From Spirochaetia bacterium (lineage in GTDB: Bacteria > Spirochaetota > Leptospiria > Leptospirales > Leptonemataceae), in the NCBI GenBank assembly GCA_021413825.1, contig JAIOPQ010000051.1:1-51158 (forward strand): 51,158 nucleotides of DNA, read 5' to 3'. Made by a program: the position numbers and the translations under genes. The notes under the pieces are model-generated. The model saw only the letters and a program-made list of their open reading frames with translations. It did not search any database and was not told the DNA's origin. How positions within the stretch are numbered: position 1 is the first letter of the stretch; each line of letters opens with the position of its first letter. This document shows, piece after piece, positions 1-7,254 of this stretch.

Positions 1-208
1 TGGATTCAAAATCCATTGGCATATTGAAATCTACAAACACCGGCATGCTTACAGGTACGGACGGGGTCAGCACGGAAGGGCTCGATAACACAATCCTCGG
101 ACGCAATTCTGCCGGCGCAGTAAGAAGAGCTGGAATTAGATCGTTAGAATTTTTCTTGCAGGCAAACGTTAGGAGCGTGCAGGATATGAGAAGCGTTACC
201 AATCTCAT
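1..208 (-). CDS. Lipoprotein with Ig-like/Big_5-type start, partial (runs off the left edge)
   Basis: The reading frame starts at an ATG at 208 that overlaps the adaptor gene stop as ATGA, and stays open for 69 codons to the window edge. The first 17 residues are a short signal peptide ending in a lipobox LTFAC, so the product is probably a lipoprotein. Around residues 42-68 the pattern SPSVLTPSVP followed by VFVDFNMPMD resembles the start of bacterial Ig-like domains of the SbsA/Big_5 type, which often contain an F-S-x-P-M-D-like strand. It is the fourth gene of the efflux operon and translationally coupled to it. Its role is unknown; a cell-surface or periplasmic lipoprotein is all that can be supported. 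The missing C-terminus prevents a better call. Confidence 0.72.
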   Translation of the reverse strand, partial: MRLVTLLISCTLLTFACKKNSNDLIPALLTAPAELRPRIVLSSPSVLTPSVPVSMPVFVDFNMPMDFES

Positions 209-1728
209 GGTCTGACCTGCTTTGGATTTTCTCCGTTCTCTGCTCTGATCTTGACGCGTGCGCCATCCTTGAGTGTCTGAATCCCCTCAACTACAACCGT
301 CTCACCCGGTTTAAGTCCGGAGAGAATTTCAAATCGATCTCCGTATTGTCCGCCAATCGCGACAGTTCGTTTGAAAGCAAGATCATTCTGAACCGCGAAA
401 ACTGATGCTACCGCCTGGTCATTCTCCTGCCTGCGTTCGAACAGCGCGGATTCTGGAACCGCAAGTGCATCGGCTTTTTTGCGTGTTGAAATCGAACACC
501 TAACAAACATTCCAGGATTCAGACGTCCCTCTTTGTTCTCAAACTCAAGCTTGATCTCGGCTGTTCGAGTGTTTACATCTATAACCGGCGCAATCTGATA
601 GACCTTCCCCTCATGCTTCTCATCTGCAAGTGCATCGACCGTAAATGTGGCAGTCAGGCCCGGTTGGATATGCGATACCTCAAGTTCGGGTATATTAGTT
701 GAGATAAGTAAACGATCCATCCGAATCACAGTGAAGAGCGGCTCACCCTGTTTTACTTCTTCTCCTGGATCTATTGCGCGCGATGCCACAACGCCAGATA
801 ACGGGGCTATTAGCGTGCTCTCTTTAAGAAGTAGATTCGCCGAATCTATTTCGAGCATTGCATTTTTATAGGCTGCAGCCGAGACTTCAACGCTGTTGCG
901 GTCTACTTCTGTATTGAAATCGATGAACTTTTCACGCTTTGCAGGCTTTGCATTTGGTATGGCCTCGTTGGCCTTCTTTAGGTCTTCATCCCTAAACCCC
1001 ACAGTCCGAATCAGAAAGTTTTTCCTGGATTGGTAGTAGCGACTCATTGAACCAATATATTCCGCATAGATAGACTTAAGTTCCTGCTTTGATATGCCGC
1101 CCATTTCATAAATCTCCCGCTTATTCAGCAGATTATGGCGCGCATTCATGTAATTGGCTTTGCTTTCAATGATGTCCGATTGCATGCGCTCCATATCATT
1201 GATCTGCTTGTACACATCACGGCGCGATGCCTGGTAACGTGCCCTGGCCAGATTGAGTTGCGCGCCCGCAGAATTGAGCGCCGCTTCTGCCTGTTTCTTT
1301 TTCAGAATCAGTTCGAGCGTTTCCATCTGCGCGAGGCGGTCCCCTTTGCGGACTTTTGATCCTTGATCTACAAAAATCTTTTCCACTCTTCCAAGGATCT
1401 TGGACGTAACGGAAGCCTTCTCAAGGAATGTAATTGTACCTGGCAGGCGAACGTCATGAACCAATGTTTGCGGTTGAATCTGGATCACTCGGACGGCGGG
1501 AACAAGCATGGACGTATCAAGCTTGTCCTCTCGCCTTGCTCGAAATACAAATACTGCGACAATCACAGCAGCAAGCGCAATGACAATGACAAGTCTCCTG
1601 GGATTTGATGCGATTGACTTGAGTCGTTGAGTGGCATCTCCCTTGTTCAACTGAGTGAAACGATACTTTGGTGCTTTGCCGAGAAGATTGCGAACCCAAT
1701 CTAAAATCTTTTGAAACGCTGCTATCAT
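205..1728 (-). CDS. RND-type efflux periplasmic adaptor (membrane fusion protein, HlyD/AcrA family)
   Basis: This 507-residue protein should link an inner-membrane pump to the TolC-like channel encoded just upstream. A cytoplasmic N-terminus of about 40 residues is followed by one membrane anchor near residues 43-62 (LVIVIALAAVIVAVFVF). The first half of the lipoyl domain follows (VTSKILGRVEKIFVDQGSKV with KGDRLA), then a long alpha-hairpin, about residues 130-290, and the second lipoyl half (STLIAPLSGVVASRAIDPG). After this come beta-barrel and membrane-proximal domains (NPGMFVR, GLKPGETVVVEG). The hairpin is longer than in short adaptors and contains NREIYEMGGISKQEL-like sequence typical of metal/drug RND adaptors. 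The start overlaps the tolC-like stop by ATGA. The substrate cannot be told from the sequence, and no pump gene lies within the window. Confidence 0.9.
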   Translation of the reverse strand: MIAAFQKILDWVRNLLGKAPKYRFTQLNKGDATQRLKSIASNPRRLVIVIALAAVIVAVFVFRARREDKLDTSMLVPAVRVIQIQPQTLVHDVRLPGTITFLEKASVTSKILGRVEKIFVDQGSKVRKGDRLAQMETLELILKKKQAEAALNSAGAQLNLARARYQASRRDVYKQINDMERMQSDIIESKANYMNARHNLLNKREIYEMGGISKQELKSIYAEYIGSMSRYYQSRKNFLIRTVGFRDEDLKKANEAIPNAKPAKREKFIDFNTEVDRNSVEVSAAAYKNAMLEIDSANLLLKESTLIAPLSGVVASRAIDPGEEVKQGEPLFTVIRMDRLLISTNIPELEVSHIQPGLTATFTVDALADEKHEGKVYQIAPVIDVNTRTAEIKLEFENKEGRLNPGMFVRCSISTRKKADALAVPESALFERRQENDQAVASVFAVQNDLAFKRTVAIGGQYGDRFEILSGLKPGETVVVEGIQTLKDGARVKIRAENGENPKQVRP

Positions 1729-3203
1729 ATTCCGTCCTGGGAACCCGGACTACCGGGCCTTGTGGGCAATTTCAAATCTGTATGTGGTAACCAGGCACGT
1801 CGGCCCGCAGCAGGGTCGTCTGTTTCAAGCGACTTCAGGTCGACTAACGCGAGCGAATCTACTGGCATCCCAAGCGAAAGTTCGACTTGATTTGCCGTGA
1901 GAATCAGTTCAATACGCTCTCGCACAAGTGCCGAGCGCGCTTCAATCAACTTGATCTCTTCTTCGATATAGCGCGAAACGGAGAGTGACCCGTTGCGCAA
2001 TTGCACCTGTTGAATCTTGAATCTCTGTTCTTTGACGGCAAGGCCCTGGTCAGCGATATTCACTAATTCGACTTTGTCATAATAGCTGCGCCGCAGCCTG
2101 GCAACCTCATTGCGTAATTGCTCCTGAATCTGACGCTCCTTTTCACGAGCTTTCATCAGGCCCACTTCATTGCGCATGTGTGCGGCTTTGCTGCCTGGAT
2201 TATCGTATACATTTAATTGGGAGCCGCTTGAGTACCCCGATGTGGTTTCATTGCGCGAATGCAATGAGCGCACGTCGCTTGAAAGGGTACTACCCGCAAT
2301 ACGAAATGTGAAACTAACACCAACACCCCATTCAGTCTGGCGCGGCGGCCATTCCTCTCCGGTCTTTCCGTAGTTTCCTGTAAGGGCTATCGTAGGTAGA
2401 TAGTCATGCTCTGTGATCAGATATTCACGCCTGCTACGCATCAGATCGATGCGCGCCTGCCGCACATCCGGTCGTTCCTTTTCGGCAATCTGAAACATGT
2501 CGTCGAGAGACTCTTTGAAATCCACCCCTTTGAGCGCGTAGAGATCGAGATCTCTGATGTCTATAGGCTCATTGGCAGGCCAGCGCAAAGCAGATCCTAA
2601 TTCCGCCTGACGGTCCCGTAGCGCGTCTTCGGCCTGTTTCAGATCGAGTTTTCTGCGTGCATATTCATTCTCGATTTCCCTGAAGTCCAGCTCGGTGATT
2701 GCTCCTTGACGTTTTTCAACAACCGCCTTCGCAAAGACTGCTTTTGAGCTATCAAGCGAAGTGCGGGCTATCGAGATTGCGGCCTTTTCGCGCAGCACAG
2801 CCAGATATGCGCTGCGAATCTGGAAGCGGAGGCGATTCTTGAACTCAGAATGCTTCTCCTGAGCGACCTTAACATCGATCTCAGCCACCTCATAGGCCAG
2901 CCCTGAGCGCCCGCCATCGTAGACAGGTTGCGATAAGGACATCTGCAATGAATGCGAACCAGAATCAAAATCGCGATTGGCCAGAGTACGGTTGCGCCGG
3001 TATGACAGGCTCATGGTAGGAAAAAAGTCTCGGAGCTTGGCCTTCCTGCCTTCGTCTGCGATAGACCGTTCGGCCCGAAGGGCCTTTAAGTCTACGCTAC
3101 TGTTTTCTGCAATTAGCTCCGCCTCGCCGAGGCCAACCTTCCGGGCAAAACCAGGGCTAGAACATAGTATCAGACAGGTCATCATACAGAACCCTATCCT
3201 CAC
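1725..3203 (-). CDS. TolC-like outer-membrane efflux protein
   Basis: This 492-residue protein is an outer-membrane factor of tripartite efflux. It starts at a GTG that overlaps the upstream TAG stop by one base (TAGTG). Residues 1-20 form a signal peptide ending near SPGFA. The mature part has the two-fold helical repeat of OEP proteins: DFFPTMSLSYRRNRT with LSQPVYDGGRS in the first half, and DYLPTIALTGNYGKTG with WGVGVSFTF in the second half, each followed by long amphipathic helices rich in Arg, Glu and Gln. The second beta-segment contains an insert (about residues 300-345) before the helices resume. The C-terminus is a Pro/Gly-rich tail. The order TPR lipoprotein, channel, adaptor supports an export role. 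Confidence 0.9.
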   Translation of the reverse strand: MRIGFCMMTCLILCSSPGFARKVGLGEAELIAENSSVDLKALRAERSIADEGRKAKLRDFFPTMSLSYRRNRTLANRDFDSGSHSLQMSLSQPVYDGGRSGLAYEVAEIDVKVAQEKHSEFKNRLRFQIRSAYLAVLREKAAISIARTSLDSSKAVFAKAVVEKRQGAITELDFREIENEYARRKLDLKQAEDALRDRQAELGSALRWPANEPIDIRDLDLYALKGVDFKESLDDMFQIAEKERPDVRQARIDLMRSRREYLITEHDYLPTIALTGNYGKTGEEWPPRQTEWGVGVSFTFRIAGSTLSSDVRSLHSRNETTSGYSSGSQLNVYDNPGSKAAHMRNEVGLMKAREKERQIQEQLRNEVARLRRSYYDKVELVNIADQGLAVKEQRFKIQQVQLRNGSLSVSRYIEEEIKLIEARSALVRERIELILTANQVELSLGMPVDSLALVDLKSLETDDPAAGRRAWLPHTDLKLPTRPGSPGSQDGI

Positions 3204-3895
3204 TAGAGGTCCTCATCCCCGGCTTTGAGGATTTTCCCGGCAAGCGTCACGTCATTGGGATTAACATTCAAGGTTTTGACTTGCGAAAGGTGCTGTTCTG
3301 CCCGGCTGTGAAGCTTCATTCGCGTAAACAGTCGCCCCATGTGTAAATGTATCTTGGAAAGATGAAATCCCAGAGTCAGCGCGGTTTCGTACTGAATCAG
3401 AGCCGATTTTACATCGTCCTGTGCTTCAAGGCATCGACCCAGGTAGTAGTATGCCATGTAGTTCTCCGGATCACTGCGGATAATGGATCTAAATATTTCC
3501 GCCGCTTCCGCCTGACGTTTGGGATCAACGGCAATTGTTTTTCCAAGCCAGAGCTTAACGTACGGGCTGCCATTGTCCTCCTCGAGTACTTCGCGCAAGA
3601 TCTTTTCGCAATCCGCAAAATTCCGTGTGAAAAACTTCACCTTCGCGAGAGCGACGCCTACCTCAATCGATCCTTTGCGCTTTGACCTCAGGCCTTCCAG
3701 ACGAGTAGTGGCTTCATCAAACTTCCTATTCTGGTAAAGAGTCTGCGCCTGTTCAAACTCGGCTAGATCCTCTTTACTAAGACTTGTGTCCTTCTTGCAA
3801 GAAACCACCAGAATCACAAACAAAAGCGAAGCGCCTACGCAGGATCGTCTAACGTGTATCGACTCGAACATAGAGCGATATTCGGAAACCATCAT
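3203..3895 (-). CDS. TPR-repeat lipoprotein, first gene of the efflux operon
   Basis: The protein has 230 residues from the ATG at 3895. An in-frame ATG at 3871 gives a cleaner signal peptide (MFESIHVRRSCVGASLL...) and may be the true start; neither has a strong ribosome site. The lipobox is VVSC, followed by KK, as is common in spirochaete lipoproteins. The rest consists of about four to five tetratricopeptide repeats (FEQAQTLYQNRKFDEATTRL, YVKLWLGKTI, NYMAYYYLGRCLEAQDDVKS, HLHMGRLFTRMKLHSRAEQH). It is likely a periplasm-facing scaffold for the efflux proteins encoded after it. Gene order and a one-base overlap with the channel gene support co-expression. The exact partner is unknown. Confidence 0.85.
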   Translation of the reverse strand: MMVSEYRSMFESIHVRRSCVGASLLFVILVVSCKKDTSLSKEDLAEFEQAQTLYQNRKFDEATTRLEGLRSKRKGSIEVGVALAKVKFFTRNFADCEKILREVLEEDNGSPYVKLWLGKTIAVDPKRQAEAAEIFRSIIRSDPENYMAYYYLGRCLEAQDDVKSALIQYETALTLGFHLSKIHLHMGRLFTRMKLHSRAEQHLSQVKTLNVNPNDVTLAGKILKAGDEDL

Positions 3896-3921
3896 CAGCT
3901 AACTTAAGGATGCTAGATACA

Positions 3922-3950
3922 ATTATATCGTTTTGGGAATGAGTTGGACC
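3922..3950 (-). promoter_or_regulatory. Possible sigma-70-like promoter of the efflux operon
   Basis: On the minus strand a perfect TATAAT lies at 3927-3922, 27 bases before the first possible start codon. A -35 hexamer 17 bases upstream is poor (GGTCCA), so activation or a different sigma factor is possible. The plus-strand operon at 4041 leaves from the same 145-base gap; I see no convincing promoter for it. Confidence 0.35.
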
Positions 3951-4040
3951 AGTCGGATTATAAAATGACCTACTCAGGGTATCGCATTTCCATACATTCG
4001 CTCAAGAATACCGTCAGGCGACCCCGATAGTTGTTTTGTC

Positions 4041-4670
4041 ATGCATCCGTATCACGTTGCGAAATATTTTATTCCGATTGCTCTGTCTTTGATTGCTGCA
4101 TGGAACTGCTCAAAGGCAAACACTATCAAAACTACCGTGGAGAACCTGCGTGAAGTTGCAGGTCTTCAACAGAGAGGTGCAATCTTAGGCCGGTTAGGCG
4201 CCATAGAAGTAGGCGAAGGCGATTTCCTTTTGGGCGGCACGGTCGATAGCATTGATTCCTCGGAATTGGGCGAACTCAGCAAGCAGGCTCGAGAAATGGC
4301 GATCCGCCAGATGACAGTGCGTCGGTACGTGATCACAAAAGGTATCGAGGAAAAGGCATTCGAAGATACGGAAGCCGCCAGATATCTTTATCCCAGGATT
4401 GAGCGAATACTCGAGGAATATTATTATTACCGCAAGGCGAACGGAGCCCGACTTGAAGCGGAATCAGAGAAGCTTGCACTGGGCGATCCGGAGATTAAAG
4501 CGTTTCTCGCAAGGAATCCAACAATGAGCTCGCGATCCCTCATGGAAGGCGACGTTAAGCGCGAAACACGGGTTCTGATACGGCGCATTGTTGCTGAACG
4601 CGTTCGCCAGTCACGTGAGGCTATGCGCAAGGAGCTTCTTGAGAATAAGGAACTTGAGGTATTTAAATGA
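4041..4670 (+). CDS. Hypothetical lipoprotein, first gene of envelope operon
   Basis: I do not recognise the family of this 209-residue protein. Residues 1-22 form a signal peptide with a loose lipobox AAWNC, so it is probably anchored by lipid to a membrane. The mature part is highly charged and mostly helical, with heptad-like Glu/Arg/Lys runs from residue 90 to the end (ARYLYPRIERILEEYYYYRK, VLIRRIVAERVRQSREAMRK). A SurA/PpiC-like N-domain fold is possible because helical chaperone domains have this look, but no peptidyl-prolyl isomerase domain is present. It overlaps the next gene by ATGA. No clear Shine-Dalgarno sequence precedes the ATG. The gene is the first of a five-gene coupled unit that is divergent from the efflux operon. 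Confidence 0.75.
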   Translation: MHPYHVAKYFIPIALSLIAAWNCSKANTIKTTVENLREVAGLQQRGAILGRLGAIEVGEGDFLLGGTVDSIDSSELGELSKQAREMAIRQMTVRRYVITKGIEEKAFEDTEAARYLYPRIERILEEYYYYRKANGARLEAESEKLALGDPEIKAFLARNPTMSSRSLMEGDVKRETRVLIRRIVAERVRQSREAMRKELLENKELEVFK

Positions 4671-5341
4671 AATATGTATTGTCCGCTCTACTTTGTCTGC
4701 TCTTGGGTATTGTCGCACTCCACGGTCAGGATGAGTTTGTCCCCGGAGAAAGCGACATTAAGGAATCAAATATTCTAACGAGCATGGAGCGCGAGCTTGG
4801 ACACGAATTTACGCCCAAACCGGTTGCCACAACCGACAGTGTGATTCGACCCCAGGCGCCGGTCCCCGCACCAACGCAAGGAATTGGAGTAAAACTATTG
4901 CTTGGTGGCGGAGCAGAAATCTCCGGACAGCTTCTACTCTCTGATGATTTCATTGTTATCTCAAGAAACAACGAGGGGTCCCTTGAAACGAGATTCAAGA
5001 TTCCACTTCAGCAAATCTCTACAATGGAATTCCAGGACTGGAAACCAGGCCGTATCCTGCCCGGGACGAACAAAGAGAGCGTAGTTCTATTTCCAACCGC
5101 TTGCAGTATTGAGCGCGTCGATGGTTCAAAAATCAGTGGACTGATAAATCCACTCGATTGGCTGCAGCTCAGTTTGGTAGCCGAAGACTCGACGAGCAAC
5201 TATCGCATTTATTTCAAGATCGAGCGCGCAATCGGCGAAGCAGACGTTGAAATCAAGGAAGCTGAAAAAGGAATAGTCAAGCGGATTGTGTTCATCCATG
5301 AGAAAGGAGAGAAGTCGAATGCGGCCAGTATTCCTCGGTAG
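4667..5341 (+). CDS. Secreted protein with Sm-like beta modules, function unknown
   Basis: The 224-residue product has a classical signal peptide (residues 1-20, LLLGIVALHGQ). A Pro-rich linker of about 40 residues follows, then two short beta-rich modules. The first (about residues 73-125) reads VKLLLGGGAEISGQLL then DDFIVIS and ends PLQQISTMEF; the second (about 145-200) includes IERVDGSKISGLI. The strand order, a turn G-x-x-I-x-G and a closing I-x-x-I/M segment resemble Sm-like folds that appear in many envelope proteins of unknown function. The lipoprotein at 41759 carries the same kind of module. The gene overlaps its upstream neighbour by ATGA and the next gene by 23 bases, so co-translation is likely. 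The final 25 residues are basic. Confidence 0.75.
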   Translation: MKYVLSALLCLLLGIVALHGQDEFVPGESDIKESNILTSMERELGHEFTPKPVATTDSVIRPQAPVPAPTQGIGVKLLLGGGAEISGQLLLSDDFIVISRNNEGSLETRFKIPLQQISTMEFQDWKPGRILPGTNKESVVLFPTACSIERVDGSKISGLINPLDWLQLSLVAEDSTSNYRIYFKIERAIGEADVEIKEAEKGIVKRIVFIHEKGEKSNAASIPR

Positions 5342-5963
5342 GGTTGTAGTTACGCTTGTCCTTTTGACTTGCTTGCGTTGTAATTCACAAACTCGAGTAC
5401 CAGAAGGACCTCTAAGTCGCATCGCCGTTCAGGCGCTCGGGGCAGGTGTCGAGCGATTCTCTAATATGGTCGTTGTGGCCGACGCGTCTCATTCCTTTCA
5501 GATTGATCCGTTCGAGGTATCAGAATTGGCAACAGGAGATTTCTTCTCGATTAGAAATCAAATCCCGAAAACCGGGATCACGCCTGTGGAAGCCGGAAGC
5601 ATTTGCGCGTCTCTGGGCAAGCGGCTATGCACGGCCAGCGAGTGGACCAATGCATGCCTGGGTACGCATCGGCGAACATTCTCCTACAATGCGCAGGCCC
5701 AGCCGGGCAAATGCAATACGGGCAGCGCCTTGCTGCAACGCACTGGAATGCGTAAGGACTGTAGGTCAGATGAGGGTGTATACGACATGGTAGGCAACAC
5801 GATGGAATGGCTGGGTGACCTGCGCGGAACTATGGCAATCGCCGCAGGTGGTTCAATGAATACCGGTGATTCTGCCAATTGCTTTACAAATCTATATTTT
5901 CCAGCGGACGCTAGAAGCGAACAGATTGGATTTCGCTGCTGCAAGAGTGAGGTAAAACGTTAA
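5319..5963 (+). CDS. SUMF1/FGE-fold lipoprotein, probably not a catalytic formylglycine enzyme
   Basis: The ATG at 5319 is preferred because GAAAGGAGAG lies just upstream and because it yields a clean signal peptide with lipobox LRC; a longer frame from 5286 has none. The mature part (214 residues in all) shows the formylglycine-generating enzyme/sulfatase-modifying fold: FQIDPFEVSELATGDF, TPVEAGSICASLGKRLCTAS, EWTNACLG, VYDMVGNTMEWLGDL and a terminal IGFRCC. True FGE enzymes bind copper through a Cys-x4-Cys pair before the final GFRC. Here only C188 is present and the partner position is Tyr, so sulfatase activation is unlikely. Such domains also serve as binding modules in lipoproteins. It overlaps its upstream neighbour by 23 bases and the next gene by TAATG. 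Confidence 0.82.
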   Translation: MRPVFLGRVVVTLVLLTCLRCNSQTRVPEGPLSRIAVQALGAGVERFSNMVVVADASHSFQIDPFEVSELATGDFFSIRNQIPKTGITPVEAGSICASLGKRLCTASEWTNACLGTHRRTFSYNAQAQPGKCNTGSALLQRTGMRKDCRSDEGVYDMVGNTMEWLGDLRGTMAIAAGGSMNTGDSANCFTNLYFPADARSEQIGFRCCKSEVKR

Positions 5964-6547
5964 TGAAAAGAAATATTTTACTGGTATGGGTCTACTTTCT
6001 GTTGGTCTTCACCAGTTGCAAAACGTATGAGAGTGCATCAATTCGCACGCAAAAATGGCCGGGAGATTCTATTGAATCAATGCGTGACGTTGGAATTGGC
6101 TTCTTTGAAAGCACTGGTACCGCGCGAACATCGCATAGCCAACAGAATCTGTACGATTCTCTGGCCTTCTCTCTGCGGGAACTGGGCTACGTGACGCGAG
6201 AAACGCCAGCCATGTTTCAGGCACTGGATCGCACCGGGCTTCCGGTGGACAGGCTATTGACAGATGAGGAAATCCTACGCCTCGCAGGCCGGGCTGGCGT
6301 CAGGCTCTTTATCCAGGGTAGGCTACAGGAAATCAAAACTGAAACTCTATTGGAGGATCATCTCCAGGTAATGCTCAATCTCTCCGTATACGACGCAAAG
6401 ATCGGGGAGAAGATTGGCGAGATCAAGGTATTTGGAACGGATCTGGATTACAATACCGGAAAGCAAACTCTGGATCTAGCGCGAATTGCAAGGAATGATC
6501 TGGAAGCCCTGATCGCAAATCGAGACCAGAAGGTCATAAGACAATGA
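5963..6547 (+). CDS. Hypothetical lipoprotein, LpoB/CsgG-like fold possible
   Basis: The product has 194 residues with signal peptide 1-18 and lipobox FTSC. The mature part has the order expected of small alpha/beta lipoproteins near LpoB and CsgG: a strand MRDVGIGFFES, a helix with LYDSLAFSLRELGY, a segment LTDEEILRLAGRAGVRLFIQ, the strand-turn GRLQEIKTE, a second strand pair VMLNLSVYDAKIGEKIGEI, and a final helix LDLARIARNDLEALI. The similarity is only by pattern. In LpoB this fold activates a peptidoglycan synthase; no such partner is encoded here. The start overlaps the previous stop by TAATG and the stop overlaps the next start by ATGA, so the gene belongs to the same operon. Confidence 0.78.
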   Translation: MKRNILLVWVYFLLVFTSCKTYESASIRTQKWPGDSIESMRDVGIGFFESTGTARTSHSQQNLYDSLAFSLRELGYVTRETPAMFQALDRTGLPVDRLLTDEEILRLAGRAGVRLFIQGRLQEIKTETLLEDHLQVMLNLSVYDAKIGEKIGEIKVFGTDLDYNTGKQTLDLARIARNDLEALIANRDQKVIRQ

Positions 6548-6885
6548 AAGGAATTCTGGACAAACTTAGTGAAATCCCTGAAAACAACCTCGCCTGGGGC
6601 CTGAGCGCCACTGCCGTTCTACTTTTTCTAGCTTTCGCCTGGACAATGGCAAAGTCCGCCCCGCCCCCCACGGCCCAAAACCAGGTAAATCCTGAAATTA
6701 GAAACCTGTTACAAAGACGCGTCTGGCTTGAAGCTCGAATCAAAGTGTGCACCGGAAAGAAAGAACCTACCCCCGCCTGCAAAGCCGAGGACATCAAGAA
6801 CCTGAGCGGCTATCAGAAGGAGTTAGCCGACCTTGAGACACAAATGAGACCCGGTGGCGCCGAACTATCCCGGTCACCACGTTAA
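6544..6885 (+). CDS. Small single-span membrane protein, function unknown
   Basis: This 113-residue protein is the last gene of the five-gene unit. One membrane span covers residues about 16-36 (LAWGLSATAVLLFLAFAWTM). The segment after it is Pro-rich, then charged and helical, with two cysteines (residues 60 and 70, KVCTGKK and PACKAED) that could form a disulfide bond if the C-terminus faces the periplasm. The coupling ATGA with the LpoB-like lipoprotein suggests that the two products meet in the envelope. I do not recognise the family. The gene is convergent with the phasin-like gene, with only 14 bases between them. Confidence 0.7.
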   Translation: MKGILDKLSEIPENNLAWGLSATAVLLFLAFAWTMAKSAPPPTAQNQVNPEIRNLLQRRVWLEARIKVCTGKKEPTPACKAEDIKNLSGYQKELADLETQMRPGGAELSRSPR

Positions 6886-6899
6886 CCGCTCTTCCGGGA

Positions 6900-7178
6900 T
6901 TATCGGGCTTTCTTGCCTGTTACAGTGGCAGCACCACCGTTTGCGCCAAGCTTTGCCTGTGCTCCAGAAACCATTGTCAGTCCCTGGCCCAGTTTGCTTC
7001 GCAGGCTTTCTGCAAGTTCGCTTTTGTCAGCCGCGCCCCGTGTAACAAGGCCGCCGTAACCGGAAACTATATCCTTCTGGAGCTGATCCAGACGAATTTG
7101 TGCCGCGTTGTACAGTCCAATTCCCACATTTACAAGATCGCGCGCAACCGTTTCAAATTGAGAAGCTTGATTTGCCAT
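6900..7178 (-). CDS. Phasin-like small helical protein
   Basis: The 92-residue product begins MANQASQFETVARDLVNVGI and is predicted to be two amphipathic helices followed by an Ala/Gly-rich tail with KK near the end. The segments LYNAAQIRLDQLQKDI and SELAESLRSKLGQGL have the look of the phasin/PhaF superfamily N-domain, which coats polyhydroxyalkanoate granules, but no PHA synthase gene is in the window. A good ribosome site (GGGAGAC) precedes the ATG. It stands after the 7TM-SpoIIE gene on the same strand with a 76-base gap, so it may have its own promoter. A general small coiled-coil protein is the alternative. Confidence 0.7.
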   Translation of the reverse strand: MANQASQFETVARDLVNVGIGLYNAAQIRLDQLQKDIVSGYGGLVTRGAADKSELAESLRSKLGQGLTMVSGAQAKLGANGGAATVTGKKAR

Positions 7179-7254
7179 GTGTGTCTCCCGCTCAATAGTT
7201 TAGTTCTATTAAGCATTTGTGCCAGATTTTTTGAAGCCGTAACGGCGCCAAGTA

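Noticed and set aside
24-215. Small plus-strand reading frame at the left edge
   Set aside because: It lies opposite a minus-strand lipoprotein frame that has a signal peptide, a lipobox and an ATGA junction with the adaptor gene; the plus frame has no ribosome site or recognisable content.
7200-7230. Sigma-54-like TGGCAC on the minus strand before the phasin-like gene
   Set aside because: The GG and GC pairs are 7 bases apart instead of 10, so the element does not fit.
7225-7250. GCCG-TTA-CGGC hairpin with A/T run after the 7TM gene as terminator
   Set aside because: Four-base stem with the run on the side of interest interrupted; too weak to call.
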